Of a stretch of DNA of 64,000 nt, positions 47,735-54,456 are shown piece by piece; the first letter of the stretch is position 1; every line of letters begins with the position of its first letter. The DNA lies in NCBI GenBank assembly GCA_947496355.1, contig CANMCO010000001.1, positions 601,475 through 665,474 on the forward strand, written 5' to 3'. The notes below the pieces were generated by a model that was given only the letters and a program-made list of their open reading frames with translations, had not been told where the DNA came from and made no database searches. The position numbers and the translations under genes were made by a program. The DNA is from an uncultured Aquimarina sp. Its GTDB lineage: Bacteria > Bacteroidota > Bacteroidia > Flavobacteriales > Flavobacteriaceae.

Positions 47735-49429
47735 ATGATGCGTAGAAGTTTTTATGTAGGAATCATTTTTTTATTTCTTCAGATAAATGGTGTTTTTGCT
47801 TATCAAAAAGCAGTAGATAAATTAAAAGAAGATAGCTACAAATTCTACGCAGGTAAGTTTTATGAGAATGAAAAAGATTCTGTAGTGGCAAAAACTTATG
47901 CCAACAAATATCTTTCTAAAGCAAAATTAGATAAGGATACTATAAAAATTGTTAATGGATATTATTTTCTTCAATGCGTTACTAATACAGAAATATCTCA
48001 TAAGTATAGTGATAGTATCATAGCTCTTACAATAACCAGAAGTACTGAGTTTTATCCCTCACTTGCGTACTATAATAAAGCAAGGAAGTATTATAATAAG
48101 GGTAATTTTAAGAGATCCTTTGACTATTTTCTTAAAATGAATGAAGATGCGAAAAAGCACAATAATATCGTTTTTGAGTATGCCAGTAAAAGAAGTATGG
48201 GAATACTTAAAAGTAGAATAGGAGAGCATGAAGAGGCTTTAGAAACATTAAAAGATTGTTACGCATATTATTCAAGAAGTAAAAAACGAACTCCAAAAGA
48301 ATATTTAAGCGTACTTTTTTCGTTGTCTGATTCGTATAATCTTAATAAAAAACTAGATTCTGCCTCTGCAATCAATATCTTGGGATATAAGGAATCAGAA
48401 CTTTTGAAAAATGAAGAGTATAATTATCACTTTATTCTTAATGAAGGAATAAATCAATATAGTAAATCCAATTTCCCCGTTGCCAAAGACAGTTTGGAAA
48501 AAGTAATTACAATACTTAATGAAAATGGTGATAAAGCTAATTTATCAATGGCTCATTTTTATTTAGGGAAGACACTGTTCTCTTTAAATCGTAAATCAGA
48601 GGCAATTGAGTCACATAAAAAAGTAGATGAGATATTTCAGGAGATCTCTGAAATAATGCCAGATAATAGGGAGAATTATGAAATTCTAATTAGTCATTAT
48701 AAAAAGATTGGTGACAAGGATAATCAGCTCAAGTATATTGAAAGACTAATTAGGGTAGATAGTATTTTAAATAGTAATTATAAATATCTAATCAAAAACG
48801 TTGTCCAGAACTATGATACGCCAAGATTACTTTCTGAAAAACAGGAAATTATAGATTCCTTAAAAACGGAAAAAAAATCATCATTACTAATGATTATTGT
48901 TTTAGCTGTTTTAAGTTTGATATCGTTAGTTTTCTTGGTTTTTAATTACAAAAAAAGAGTAACCTACAAACGTAGGTTTGATGAATTGTATAATTCGAAT
49001 ACTGCTAACAAGAAAACTATTGCAAAAAATCTAAATGCTACCGATACTGATTCGATAGGGATTTCTGAAGAAATAGTAAATGGTATTTTAAGTGATTTGG
49101 AAAAATTTGAAGCCAACCAGGGGTTCCTAAAACCAAATATTGTTACCAATGACTTGGCAAAAAAAATGAATACCAATTCAAAGTATTTATCTAGAGTTAT
49201 CAATCATTATAGAAATAAAAGTTTTAGCATGTATATAAATGAACTGCGAATTGATTATTGTATAGAAAAACTGAAGACCGATAAGAAGTTTATGAATTAT
49301 ACGGTAAAGGCTATTGCAAGAGAAATTGGTTTTAACTCTACAGATGCTTTTTCAAAATCTTTTTACAAAATAAAAGGAATACAGCCTTCATATTTTATCA
49401 GGGAGCTTGAAAAACAACAAAATCAATAA
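47735..49429 (+). CDS. membrane-anchored TPR sensor with AraC-type HTH (regulator 2)
   Basis: 564 residues, 5 nt after regulator 1 and clearly co-transcribed. Signal sequence, TPR sensor almost identical to regulator 1 through about residue 372, then a different transmembrane helix (about 383-404) and a different AraC HTH (NDLAKKMNTNSKYLSRVINHYRNKSFSMYINELRIDY, AIAREIGFNSTDAFSKSFYK). Two regulators sharing one sensor but reading different DNA sites is the simplest reading. Two GG-peptide genes follow. Confidence 0.87.
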   Translation: MMRRSFYVGIIFLFLQINGVFAYQKAVDKLKEDSYKFYAGKFYENEKDSVVAKTYANKYLSKAKLDKDTIKIVNGYYFLQCVTNTEISHKYSDSIIALTITRSTEFYPSLAYYNKARKYYNKGNFKRSFDYFLKMNEDAKKHNNIVFEYASKRSMGILKSRIGEHEEALETLKDCYAYYSRSKKRTPKEYLSVLFSLSDSYNLNKKLDSASAINILGYKESELLKNEEYNYHFILNEGINQYSKSNFPVAKDSLEKVITILNENGDKANLSMAHFYLGKTLFSLNRKSEAIESHKKVDEIFQEISEIMPDNRENYEILISHYKKIGDKDNQLKYIERLIRVDSILNSNYKYLIKNVVQNYDTPRLLSEKQEIIDSLKTEKKSSLLMIIVLAVLSLISLVFLVFNYKKRVTYKRRFDELYNSNTANKKTIAKNLNATDTDSIGISEEIVNGILSDLEKFEANQGFLKPNIVTNDLAKKMNTNSKYLSRVINHYRNKSFSMYINELRIDYCIEKLKTDKKFMNYTVKAIAREIGFNSTDAFSKSFYKIKGIQPSYFIRELEKQQNQ

Positions 49430-49527
49430 TATTTATAATTATCTAAAAATCAATTGTTTAAAAACAGCGATTCTAGAAAACGGGCTGATAGTTATATAAA
49501 AAAGCTAAATTTAAGAAGTATTCTATT

Positions 49528-49535
49528 TATGTTTG
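49528..49535 (+). promoter_or_regulatory. -7 box of the GG-peptide gene at 49562
   Basis: TATGTTTG, exact consensus, 26 nt before the start codon. Confidence 0.55.
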
Positions 49536-49561
49536 TCCCTGGAAAACTAAAAAAAACACAA

Positions 49562-49804
49562 ATGAAAAAAAGAACAATCTCGGGGAAACTAAGCTTAGAA
49601 AAATTAACAATTGCTAGGTTATCGAATGCAGAATCAATTATAGGTGGTAGTGGTAATTGTATTCTAGTTGGCCCACCGCCATTGGCACCCTCAGAAGGTG
49701 TATGCACAAAAACAGATATTAGTGATGCTACGGGACCAGGAACTGCTAGACCTACGCAACCAAGTTTTAGTGTTAATAATATTTGCGAGGCTAATTATTT
49801 ATAA
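49562..49804 (+). CDS. GG-leader peptide, KLSLEKL leader family (1)
   Basis: 80 residues from ATG 49562; a longer frame from 49454 would include the promoter. The leader MKKRTISGKLSLEKLTIAR continues LSNAESIIGG; its K-L-S-L-E-K-L pattern resembles the class I lanthipeptide-type leaders annotated in Bacteroidota. The ~51-residue core has three Cys (GNCILVGP, EGVCTKTD, NNICEANYL), several Thr/Ser and Pro. No lanthionine synthetase is in the window. It follows the TPR-AraC pair. Confidence 0.75.
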   Translation: MKKRTISGKLSLEKLTIARLSNAESIIGGSGNCILVGPPPLAPSEGVCTKTDISDATGPGTARPTQPSFSVNNICEANYL

Positions 49805-49922
49805 TTAATACTATAGCTTTAATATAGCATATATAAGAAAATCTAGCTTTACTAAGAAATATGTTTGTATACTGCTTTTCTAATCTATAGCGCTAATAAT
49901 GGCAGTAATCTTGTTTTTATAT

Positions 49923-49930
49923 TACATTTG
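49923..49930 (+). promoter_or_regulatory. -7 box of the GG-peptide gene at 49959
   Basis: TACATTTG, exact consensus, 28 nt before the start; the same relative position as at the sister gene. Confidence 0.55.
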
Positions 49931-49958
49931 TAATAAGAAAACAAAATAAAGTAGTATA

Positions 49959-50123
49959 ATGAATAAAAAATTAGTTACAGGAAAATTGAGTTTAGAGAAA
50001 TTAAAAATTACAAAATTAACAGGTTCTAAATCTATTGTGGGAGGAGCAATTACAATAATAGGCCCTGCTCAAACTATAAATCAGGGACCAACTAAAAAAG
50101 ATTGTGAGGATAATAATATCTAA
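49959..50123 (+). CDS. GG-leader peptide, KLSLEKL leader family (2), 54 codons
   Basis: 54 residues. The leader MNKKLVTGKLSLEKLKITK continues LTGSKSIVGG and is a clear paralogue of the gene at 49562; the core is AITIIGPAQTINQGPTKKDC plus five residues, with one Cys. Downstream sequences of the two genes are also alike (AAATCTAGCTTTACTAAG versus AAATCCAGCTTTACTAAG), so they arose by tandem duplication and their cores diverged. Followed by a terminator at 50154. Confidence 0.75.
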   Translation: MNKKLVTGKLSLEKLKITKLTGSKSIVGGAITIIGPAQTINQGPTKKDCEDNNI

Positions 50124-50153
50124 ACATAATGTTTTCAATAAAGTATAAACAAC

Positions 50154-50182
50154 AAATCCAGCTTTACTAAGCTGGATTTTCT
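50154..50182 (+). terminator. terminator after the GG-peptide pair
   Basis: Stem AAATCCAGC / GCTGGATTT with loop TTTACTAA and following T-rich bases. Confidence 0.8.
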
Positions 50183-50217
50183 TATTTCCAAGTGTTTCGT
50201 ATGTTACTTTTTTTAAT

Positions 50218-50694
50218 TTATAGTGTCAATAATAACAGCTTATCACTAACTAGGTCTTTTTGGGTAAGACGATACATCCTCATAAAATCAACTACTTCTG
50301 GTTCTTCTTCAGTGTCCTTTAGATTTTCTAATAAATTCTTTTTGGTAAGTTTTATAAGTTCTAGGGGTGCATATTTTGTTTTAAAATAATAGGTGTCAAA
50401 TAGTGGCCAGTTGGGGAGTAGTCGTTTATTTTCTTTATAAATATGCAACCAATCATTGGATCCAGCAAAATCACAAAAATTACCATTGGGTAAAATGGTA
50501 AAATGAAAAGGATCTATCTCATCATTTGGATTAAAATCAGCACTTATAATCTGTTCTAGATTTTCTACATCAATAGGATTAGAAGCATAGAATAAAAGTG
50601 TTTCTAACTTATGAGTTAGGTCATAAGCTTCGATCTTATTCATCCCGTTTAAATGCTTCAGGATGCTGCTTAGTAGTTTTTTTTCATTCGTCAT
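50218..50694 (-). CDS. hypothetical cytosolic protein downstream of GG peptides
   Basis: 158 residues, no signal or membrane segment, helical and charged (LTHKLETLLFYASNPIDVENLEQI, DWLHIYKENKRLLPNWPLFD, MRMYRLTQKDLVSDK). No family recognised. It is the last gene of the unit starting at the 51425 promoter, behind two GG peptides and a hairpin, so immunity or processing is possible but unsupported. Confidence 0.6.
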   Translation of the reverse strand: MTNEKKLLSSILKHLNGMNKIEAYDLTHKLETLLFYASNPIDVENLEQIISADFNPNDEIDPFHFTILPNGNFCDFAGSNDWLHIYKENKRLLPNWPLFDTYYFKTKYAPLELIKLTKKNLLENLKDTEEEPEVVDFMRMYRLTQKDLVSDKLLLLTL

Positions 50695-50750
50695 GATGAT
50701 ATCATTTTATGTTATACTATTAATGCTGTTTTGTCTTATGTCAAGAAATG

Positions 50751-50782
50751 TGATTCCCCTATGCCAATAAACATAGGGGAAT
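50751..50782 (-). repeat. conserved stem-loop after a GG-peptide gene (copy 2)
   Basis: Perfect 12-bp stem GATTCCCCTATG / CATAGGGGAATC with loop CCAATAAA. Nearly the same sequence as the element at 42810-42841; both sit between a minus-strand GG peptide and the next gene. Confidence 0.65.
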
Positions 50783-50919
50783 CTGAACTCACTAAATTTC
50801 ACCATTAGCCTAAAACCTTACTATCTCATACCCCCAGAACCATTGCTGATTCATTTATTTTGATAATAAAATGATCTACTATTTCAATCACACCTTCCCC
50901 CATGCTATTATTTACTAAA

Positions 50920-51117
50920 CTATCGTAAAAAAGTATCTGGATCTTGTAATGTTGGTGCCGTGGTTGGTTTTAGAATTGTTGGCCCCTCTGTTGGATCCCC
51001 AAAAGTTACGATGGGAAGTACTGTAAAGTCAATAGGAAATATAAAAGGAACTGTACCTCCCTTAGTTTTTAATAATTCATTTTGACTTAGCTCTGTGAAA
51101 TGATTTAAATTTTTCAT
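50920..51117 (-). CDS. proline/threonine-rich GG-leader peptide
   Basis: 65 residues from ATG 51117 (MKNLNHFTELSQNELLKTKGG, a canonical leader with ELSQNEL); a longer in-frame start at 51150 lacks support. Core ~44 residues: TVPFIFPIDFTVLPIVTFGD then a Pro/Thr-rich tail, no Cys. It lies 52 nt after the peptide at 51355 and is probably co-transcribed. Confidence 0.72.
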   Translation of the reverse strand: MKNLNHFTELSQNELLKTKGGTVPFIFPIDFTVLPIVTFGDPTEGPTILKPTTAPTLQDPDTFLR

Positions 51118-51169
51118 GTTGTATGATTTTTTTAAGTCTTGTCTTTTCAAAGATAGCTTGATTAATGTA

Positions 51170-51355
51170 TTAGTAGTTTACAGGAAAATTAGTATCCCAA
51201 TCGGTTGGATCTCCAAGAGGAGGTATGTCTAGGTCTTCTGGAAATGTTGGACCTGTTGTTGGTTTAGGAAAAGGATTAGGCCAGCAATTTCCAATTTGGC
51301 ATCCGCCATTAATACTTTGTGCTTCTTGAGCTGATAATGTTTCTAAATTTTTCAT
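51170..51355 (-). CDS. proline-rich GG-leader peptide with two core Cys
   Basis: 61 residues from ATG 51355 (MKNLETLSAQEAQSINGG). The core begins CQIGNCWPNPFPKPTTG: two Cys four apart right after the cleavage site, then Pro/Asp-rich to PVNY. A disulfide is likely after export. First gene behind the palindrome promoter at 51425-51459. Confidence 0.75.
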   Translation of the reverse strand: MKNLETLSAQEAQSINGGCQIGNCWPNPFPKPTTGPTFPEDLDIPPLGDPTDWDTNFPVNY

Positions 51356-51424
51356 GTTTTGCGTTTTAAAGATTAATGAAATTATGATTTGTAATTTTTT
51401 ACACGTGCAAAAGAGTTTACATTG

Positions 51425-51459
51425 CAATAGTAATCAGGGGGTGTCTCATTTTTTGAGAT
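51425..51459 (-). promoter_or_regulatory. palindrome-controlled promoter (site a)
   Basis: Minus strand: palindrome ATCTCA-N5-TGAGAC (51443-51459), exactly 10 nt, then TACTATTG (51425-51432) as a -7-like box. The palindrome occupies the position of the -33 element. About 70 nt leader to the ATG at 51355. Confidence 0.75.
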
Positions 51460-51491
51460 AGACAAATAAATTTTTGAAGAGCGTCTTAAAT

Positions 51492-51525
51492 AATAAACCC
51501 TTTATAATTCTATAAAGGGTTTATT
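51492..51525 (-). terminator. terminator after the peptide at 51738
   Basis: Perfect 15-bp stem AATAAACCCTTTATA / TATAAAGGGTTTATT with loop ATTC; AT-rich flank. Confidence 0.75.
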
Positions 51526-51582
51526 CAAAAGTTGTGGACTTAATCCAGTCGATTTAACAATGTATATGATCAAATATGTGCT

Positions 51583-51738
51583 CTAAATAAAAAGAGGAAG
51601 CTGTTTAAGCATTTCAAATACTTCCTGAAGAGCTTCTAATTCTGGGCATTCAATATCCTCGCCTCCACAGCCACCATTAATGGTTTTAATTTCTTTTGTT
51701 GATAGCGATTTGTACTGATGTAATGATTGATTTTTCAT
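51583..51738 (-). CDS. GG-leader peptide, 51 codons, acidic helical core
   Basis: 51 residues: leader MKNQSLHQYKSLSTKEIKTI then NGG, and a 28-residue core CGGEDIECPELEALQEVFEM followed by LKQLPLFI. Two core Cys near the N-terminus, as in the peptide at 51355; the rest is an acidic amphipathic helix ending hydrophobic. It has its own promoter with palindrome (51798-51832) and a perfect hairpin after it. Confidence 0.7.
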   Translation of the reverse strand: MKNQSLHQYKSLSTKEIKTINGGCGGEDIECPELEALQEVFEMLKQLPLFI

Positions 51739-51797
51739 GTTTTTGATTTTATAAATGATTTGAACAACTTCTTATTCTATAACGAATAATTATACTG

Positions 51798-51832
51798 CAA
51801 TAATAGTTGACACATGTCTCATTTTTTGAGAC
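51798..51832 (-). promoter_or_regulatory. palindrome-controlled promoter (site b)
   Basis: Minus strand: GTCTCA-N5-TGAGAC perfect palindrome (51816-51832), exactly 10 nt, then TATTATTG (51798-51805). Confidence 0.78.
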
Positions 51833-51976
51833 TATTTATTTGATTTATTGACCTAGATTTTACTGTTAAGAGATTTATATAGTCTGTTAACCAATAGATA
51901 AGTATTATAGGATTAAGAACTTCAGGCATTACTATAATAGAAGGATAAAAACAAAGATTTTAATTTCTTTTTATCA

Positions 51977-52011
51977 ATCTCAAAATTTGAGACACTGCAG
52001 ATATACTTTTA
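51977..52011 (+). promoter_or_regulatory. palindrome-controlled promoter (site c)
   Basis: ATCTCA-N5-TGAGAC (51977-51993), exactly 10 nt, then TACTTTTA (52004-52011). Leader about 70 nt to the bacteriocin-like gene at 52088. Confidence 0.78.
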
Positions 52012-52087
52012 CCACATCAAAACAAACAAACGCGTTTAAAACAGTTTTGAAAAAATCATAAACATTAATTATATAAAATTTTAAAAC

Positions 52088-52279
52088 ATGAAAAATTTAG
52101 AAAATTTAGGAGTACAGGAAATGAATTCAAAAGAATTAGTTGACAACAATGGTGGTGTTATTATTTTAACAATTCTTGGTGTAGGATATACTGCTTTACA
52201 AGTTGCTGGTGCCGTTGGAGTATTATTTACTGCAGGAGTAGCTATTGGAGCAACTGTAGCAGCAGATCAAGATAAATAA
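52088..52279 (+). CDS. class IIb bacteriocin-like peptide, alpha partner (cassette A)
   Basis: 63 residues. Leader MKNLENLGVQEMNSKELV then DNNGG; the ~40-residue core is one long hydrophobic stretch with small residues and GxxxG-type spacing (ILGVGYTALQVAGAVGVL, AGVAIGATVA), ending AADQDK. This matches two-peptide (lactobin A/cerein 7B type) bacteriocins that form membrane-spanning pairs. The beta partner follows 38 nt downstream. The leader DNA and the upstream ~75 bp are almost identical to cassette B (53462), but the core differs. Confidence 0.8.
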   Translation: MKNLENLGVQEMNSKELVDNNGGVIILTILGVGYTALQVAGAVGVLFTAGVAIGATVAADQDK

Positions 52280-52317
52280 GAAACCTCATTTAAGTATAAC
52301 TTTTAAAATTAAAAAAC

Positions 52318-52512
52318 ATGACAAATTTAGGAGCATATAACGTTCAAGAACTTCAATCAGATGAGTTATTAACTATCGATGGAGGTGAGCCAATAACAGC
52401 AGGAGCAGTAGCAGTGGCAGTAGGTGTAGGTGTTGCAGCAGTAGGTGTAGTGTTAGTAGGAGCAGCTGTAGGTTATGGAATTTATAAATTAGTAGATTGG
52501 GCTACTAGCTAA
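52318..52512 (+). CDS. class IIb bacteriocin-like peptide, beta partner (cassette A)
   Basis: 64 residues. Leader MTNLGAYNVQELQSDELL then TIDGG; core EPITAGAVAVAVGVGVAAVG then VVLVGAAVGYGIYKLVDWATS, a glycine-zipper helix with a Trp near the end. The protein is identical to that at 53691 although 15 of 64 codons differ, all synonymously. Ends before a hairpin terminator. Confidence 0.82.
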   Translation: MTNLGAYNVQELQSDELLTIDGGEPITAGAVAVAVGVGVAAVGVVLVGAAVGYGIYKLVDWATS

Positions 52513-52538
52513 TCATAGCATACATGCTTAATAGGACT

Positions 52539-52602
52539 AATAATCCTTCTTTAGTGTAGTTTGTTATCATTAACAGTACCATTAAGAAGGATTATTACTT
52601 TT
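52539..52602 (+). terminator. long hairpin after cassette A
   Basis: Perfect 13-bp arms AATAATCCTTCTT / AAGAAGGATTATT separated by 32 nt, then ACTTTTT. The same arms follow cassette B. Confidence 0.75.
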
Positions 52603-52626
52603 TAGTAATAAAATAAAATAAATAAG

Positions 52627-53244
52627 ATGAATAGTCAAGCATTAAATAGGGATGATATCCTCTTGGATCAGGTAAAGCACGATACAATAAAAAGTTTTTT
52701 AATGGATAAAATAAAAAACAAAAAACATAAGCTGTACAAACATTATCTAATATATTCTATTGTCTTTTCTGTTGGTTTTATTTTTACAGGAGTAACTATA
52801 TTTACTTCCTTTATATCTAATGGTGAGGTAAATGGATTATTATTAATTGTTATGGGAATTGTATTCTCATTTACATTACTTATTCCATTACATGAGATGA
52901 TTCATGCAACTGCTTATAAAATTTGTGGTGCTAAAAACATTTATTTTGGCGGTAATTATAAAAAATTCATATTCTACGCAGCTAGTGATCGATCTATTTT
53001 GGATGGGAAAAAGTATCTTTTTGTAGCATTAGCTCCATTTATCCTGGTCAATTTTATTTGTATAGTATTATTTTTTATTTACCCTTCAATTTTTCCATTT
53101 TTGATTACGGTAATAACACTACATGCATTCTTTTGTTCTGGAGATTTTGCTATAATAAATTATATGTCAAGCTACGACTTGGAAAAATTTTATACTTACG
53201 ATTCTAAAAAAAATAAAGAGACATTTTTTTATCTAAAAAACTAA
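52627..53244 (+). CDS. DUF3267-type putative zincin membrane peptidase
   Basis: 205 residues with four hydrophobic segments and the zinc-binding motif HEMIHA in PLHEMIHATAYKICGAKNIYFGG; a later CSGDFA may give the third ligand. DUF3267 members resemble site-2-type intramembrane metallopeptidases. Position between two duplicated bacteriocin cassettes suggests immunity or processing, paralleling CAAX-protease-like immunity proteins of other class II bacteriocins (analogy only). Confidence 0.75.
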   Translation: MNSQALNRDDILLDQVKHDTIKSFLMDKIKNKKHKLYKHYLIYSIVFSVGFIFTGVTIFTSFISNGEVNGLLLIVMGIVFSFTLLIPLHEMIHATAYKICGAKNIYFGGNYKKFIFYAASDRSILDGKKYLFVALAPFILVNFICIVLFFIYPSIFPFLITVITLHAFFCSGDFAIINYMSSYDLEKFYTYDSKKNKETFFYLKN

Positions 53245-53263
53245 AAGAGTGTCATCTAGAATA

Positions 53264-53297
53264 AAAAAAGAGCGTCATAATTGACGCTCTTTTTTTA
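53264..53297 (+). terminator. rho-independent terminator after the DUF3267 gene
   Basis: Stem AAAAAAGAGCGTCA / TGACGCTCTTTTTT with loop AT-rich; strong T-tract. Confidence 0.92.
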
Positions 53298-53350
53298 TTC
53301 CTAACAACAGTATATGGACATATTGAAAATAATTGAGAATTTATTTATCG

Positions 53351-53385
53351 TTCTCAAAATTTGAGACAATCTGGGTCTACTTTTA
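53351..53385 (+). promoter_or_regulatory. palindrome-controlled promoter (site d)
   Basis: TTCTCA-N5-TGAGAC (53351-53367), exactly 10 nt, then TACTTTTA (53378-53385). Spacer AAATT equals that of site c. Confidence 0.78.
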
Positions 53386-53461
53386 CTACATCAAAACAGA
53401 GAAACGCGTTTAAAACAGTTTTGAAAAAATCATAAACATTAATTATATAAAATTTTAAAAC

Positions 53462-53653
53462 ATGAAAAATTTAGAAAATTTAGGAGTACAGGAAATGAAT
53501 TCAAAAGAATTAACTGAAAACAATGGTGGTTTTATTCCATTAGTAATTCTTGGTGTTGCATTTACAGCTCAGGCCGTTGCCGCAGGAGTAAGTACTTTGT
53601 TTGTAGCAGGAATGGCAGTAGGTGTAGGTGTTGCATCTAGCCAGAATAAATAA
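53462..53653 (+). CDS. class IIb bacteriocin-like peptide, alpha partner (cassette B)
   Basis: 63 residues. Leader identical to cassette A for its first 17 residues, then TENNGG; core FIPLVILGVAFTAQAVAAGV then STLFVAGMAVGVGVASSQNK. Same length as A, same pattern of small residues, but about half of core positions changed. The upstream ~75 bp match cassette A, so the cassette was duplicated with its promoter. Confidence 0.8.
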   Translation: MKNLENLGVQEMNSKELTENNGGFIPLVILGVAFTAQAVAAGVSTLFVAGMAVGVGVASSQNK

Positions 53654-53690
53654 AATCTCATTTAAGTATAACCTTTAAAATTATAAAACA

Positions 53691-53885
53691 ATGACAAATT
53701 TAGGAGCATATAACGTTCAGGAACTTCAATCAGATGAGTTATTAACTATTGATGGAGGTGAGCCAATAACAGCAGGAGCAGTGGCCGTGGCTGTGGGTGT
53801 AGGTGTAGCAGCTGTAGGTGTAGTGCTTGTAGGAGCAGCAGTAGGGTATGGAATCTATAAATTGGTAGACTGGGCAACTAGCTAA
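53691..53885 (+). CDS. class IIb bacteriocin-like peptide, beta partner (cassette B)
   Basis: 64 residues, identical in protein sequence to the gene at 52318; 16 nucleotide changes in 15 codons are all synonymous (2 in the leader, 13 codons in the core). Strong purifying selection is the direct reading. The beta peptide is therefore the fixed partner of two different alpha peptides. Confidence 0.82.
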   Translation: MTNLGAYNVQELQSDELLTIDGGEPITAGAVAVAVGVGVAAVGVVLVGAAVGYGIYKLVDWATS

Positions 53886-53911
53886 TCATTATAGACATAC
53901 TAAATAGGAAT

Positions 53912-53965
53912 AATAATCCTTCTTTTGTAGTACAGATGTACTCTTAAGAAGGATTATTATTTTGA
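53912..53965 (+). terminator. long hairpin after cassette B
   Basis: Same 13-bp arms as at 52539 (53912-53924 and 53946-53958), with an inner stem GTAC/GTAC and TTTT following. Confidence 0.75.
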
Positions 53966-54369
53966 TATACTTTCTAACATGCTAACATAATGATATGATT
54001 TTAATAAAAGTAAACATGATGTAGGGGATAATAAACCGCAAATAAAGAGTTGTAAAGTATTATATTTTACAAAGAGGCTTCTTGTGTTATTTGATTGAAA
54101 ACAATATACCATAGTGACTTTGAACAACGATGTCTAAATGATTAACATAAATAGCGGCTCTAGGGTTATTAAATTTAGTATAAACTCGATATTGTATTCT
54201 CTTTACAAATTGAAAGGTTCCATATTAAAGGCTAGAAAGGATTGTGAAGGCAGTAAATATTGTCCTTGGGTTTTTATAGCTTGCTTTAATCTATAAAAGT
54301 GTTTTGTTCTCTCTTATACGGATTAATAGCTCCTGTTTGAATTAATAAATAATATAGTGTACCAAATAA
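53966..54369. other. non-coding stretch between cassette B and the export operon
   Basis: About 400 AT-rich bases with stops in all frames. Nothing recognisable; it may be decayed coding DNA. Confidence 0.4.
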
Positions 54370-54403
54370 TTAACCCTCAAGAAGTTTACTTCTTGAGGGT
54401 TAA
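54370..54403 (-). terminator. terminator closing the export operon
   Basis: Perfect 15-bp stem TTAACCCTCAAGAAG / CTTCTTGAGGGTTAA with loop TTTA, 54 nt past the last minus-strand gene. Confidence 0.8.
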
Positions 54404-54456
54404 ATTAGAATAGCTGAACAGTTTTTGTATTAAAAGTAAGTAGGGTTGAAGCCTTT

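Noticed and set aside
50784..50919. 25-codon minus-strand ORF starting MGEGVIEIVDHF between a GG peptide and the hairpin
   Set aside because: Too short, no leader or GG motif, no start-site signal; probably chance.
53966..54369. Possible decayed HTH or peptide gene between cassette B and the export operon
   Set aside because: Stops in all frames and no convincing similarity to nearby genes when translated on the minus strand.
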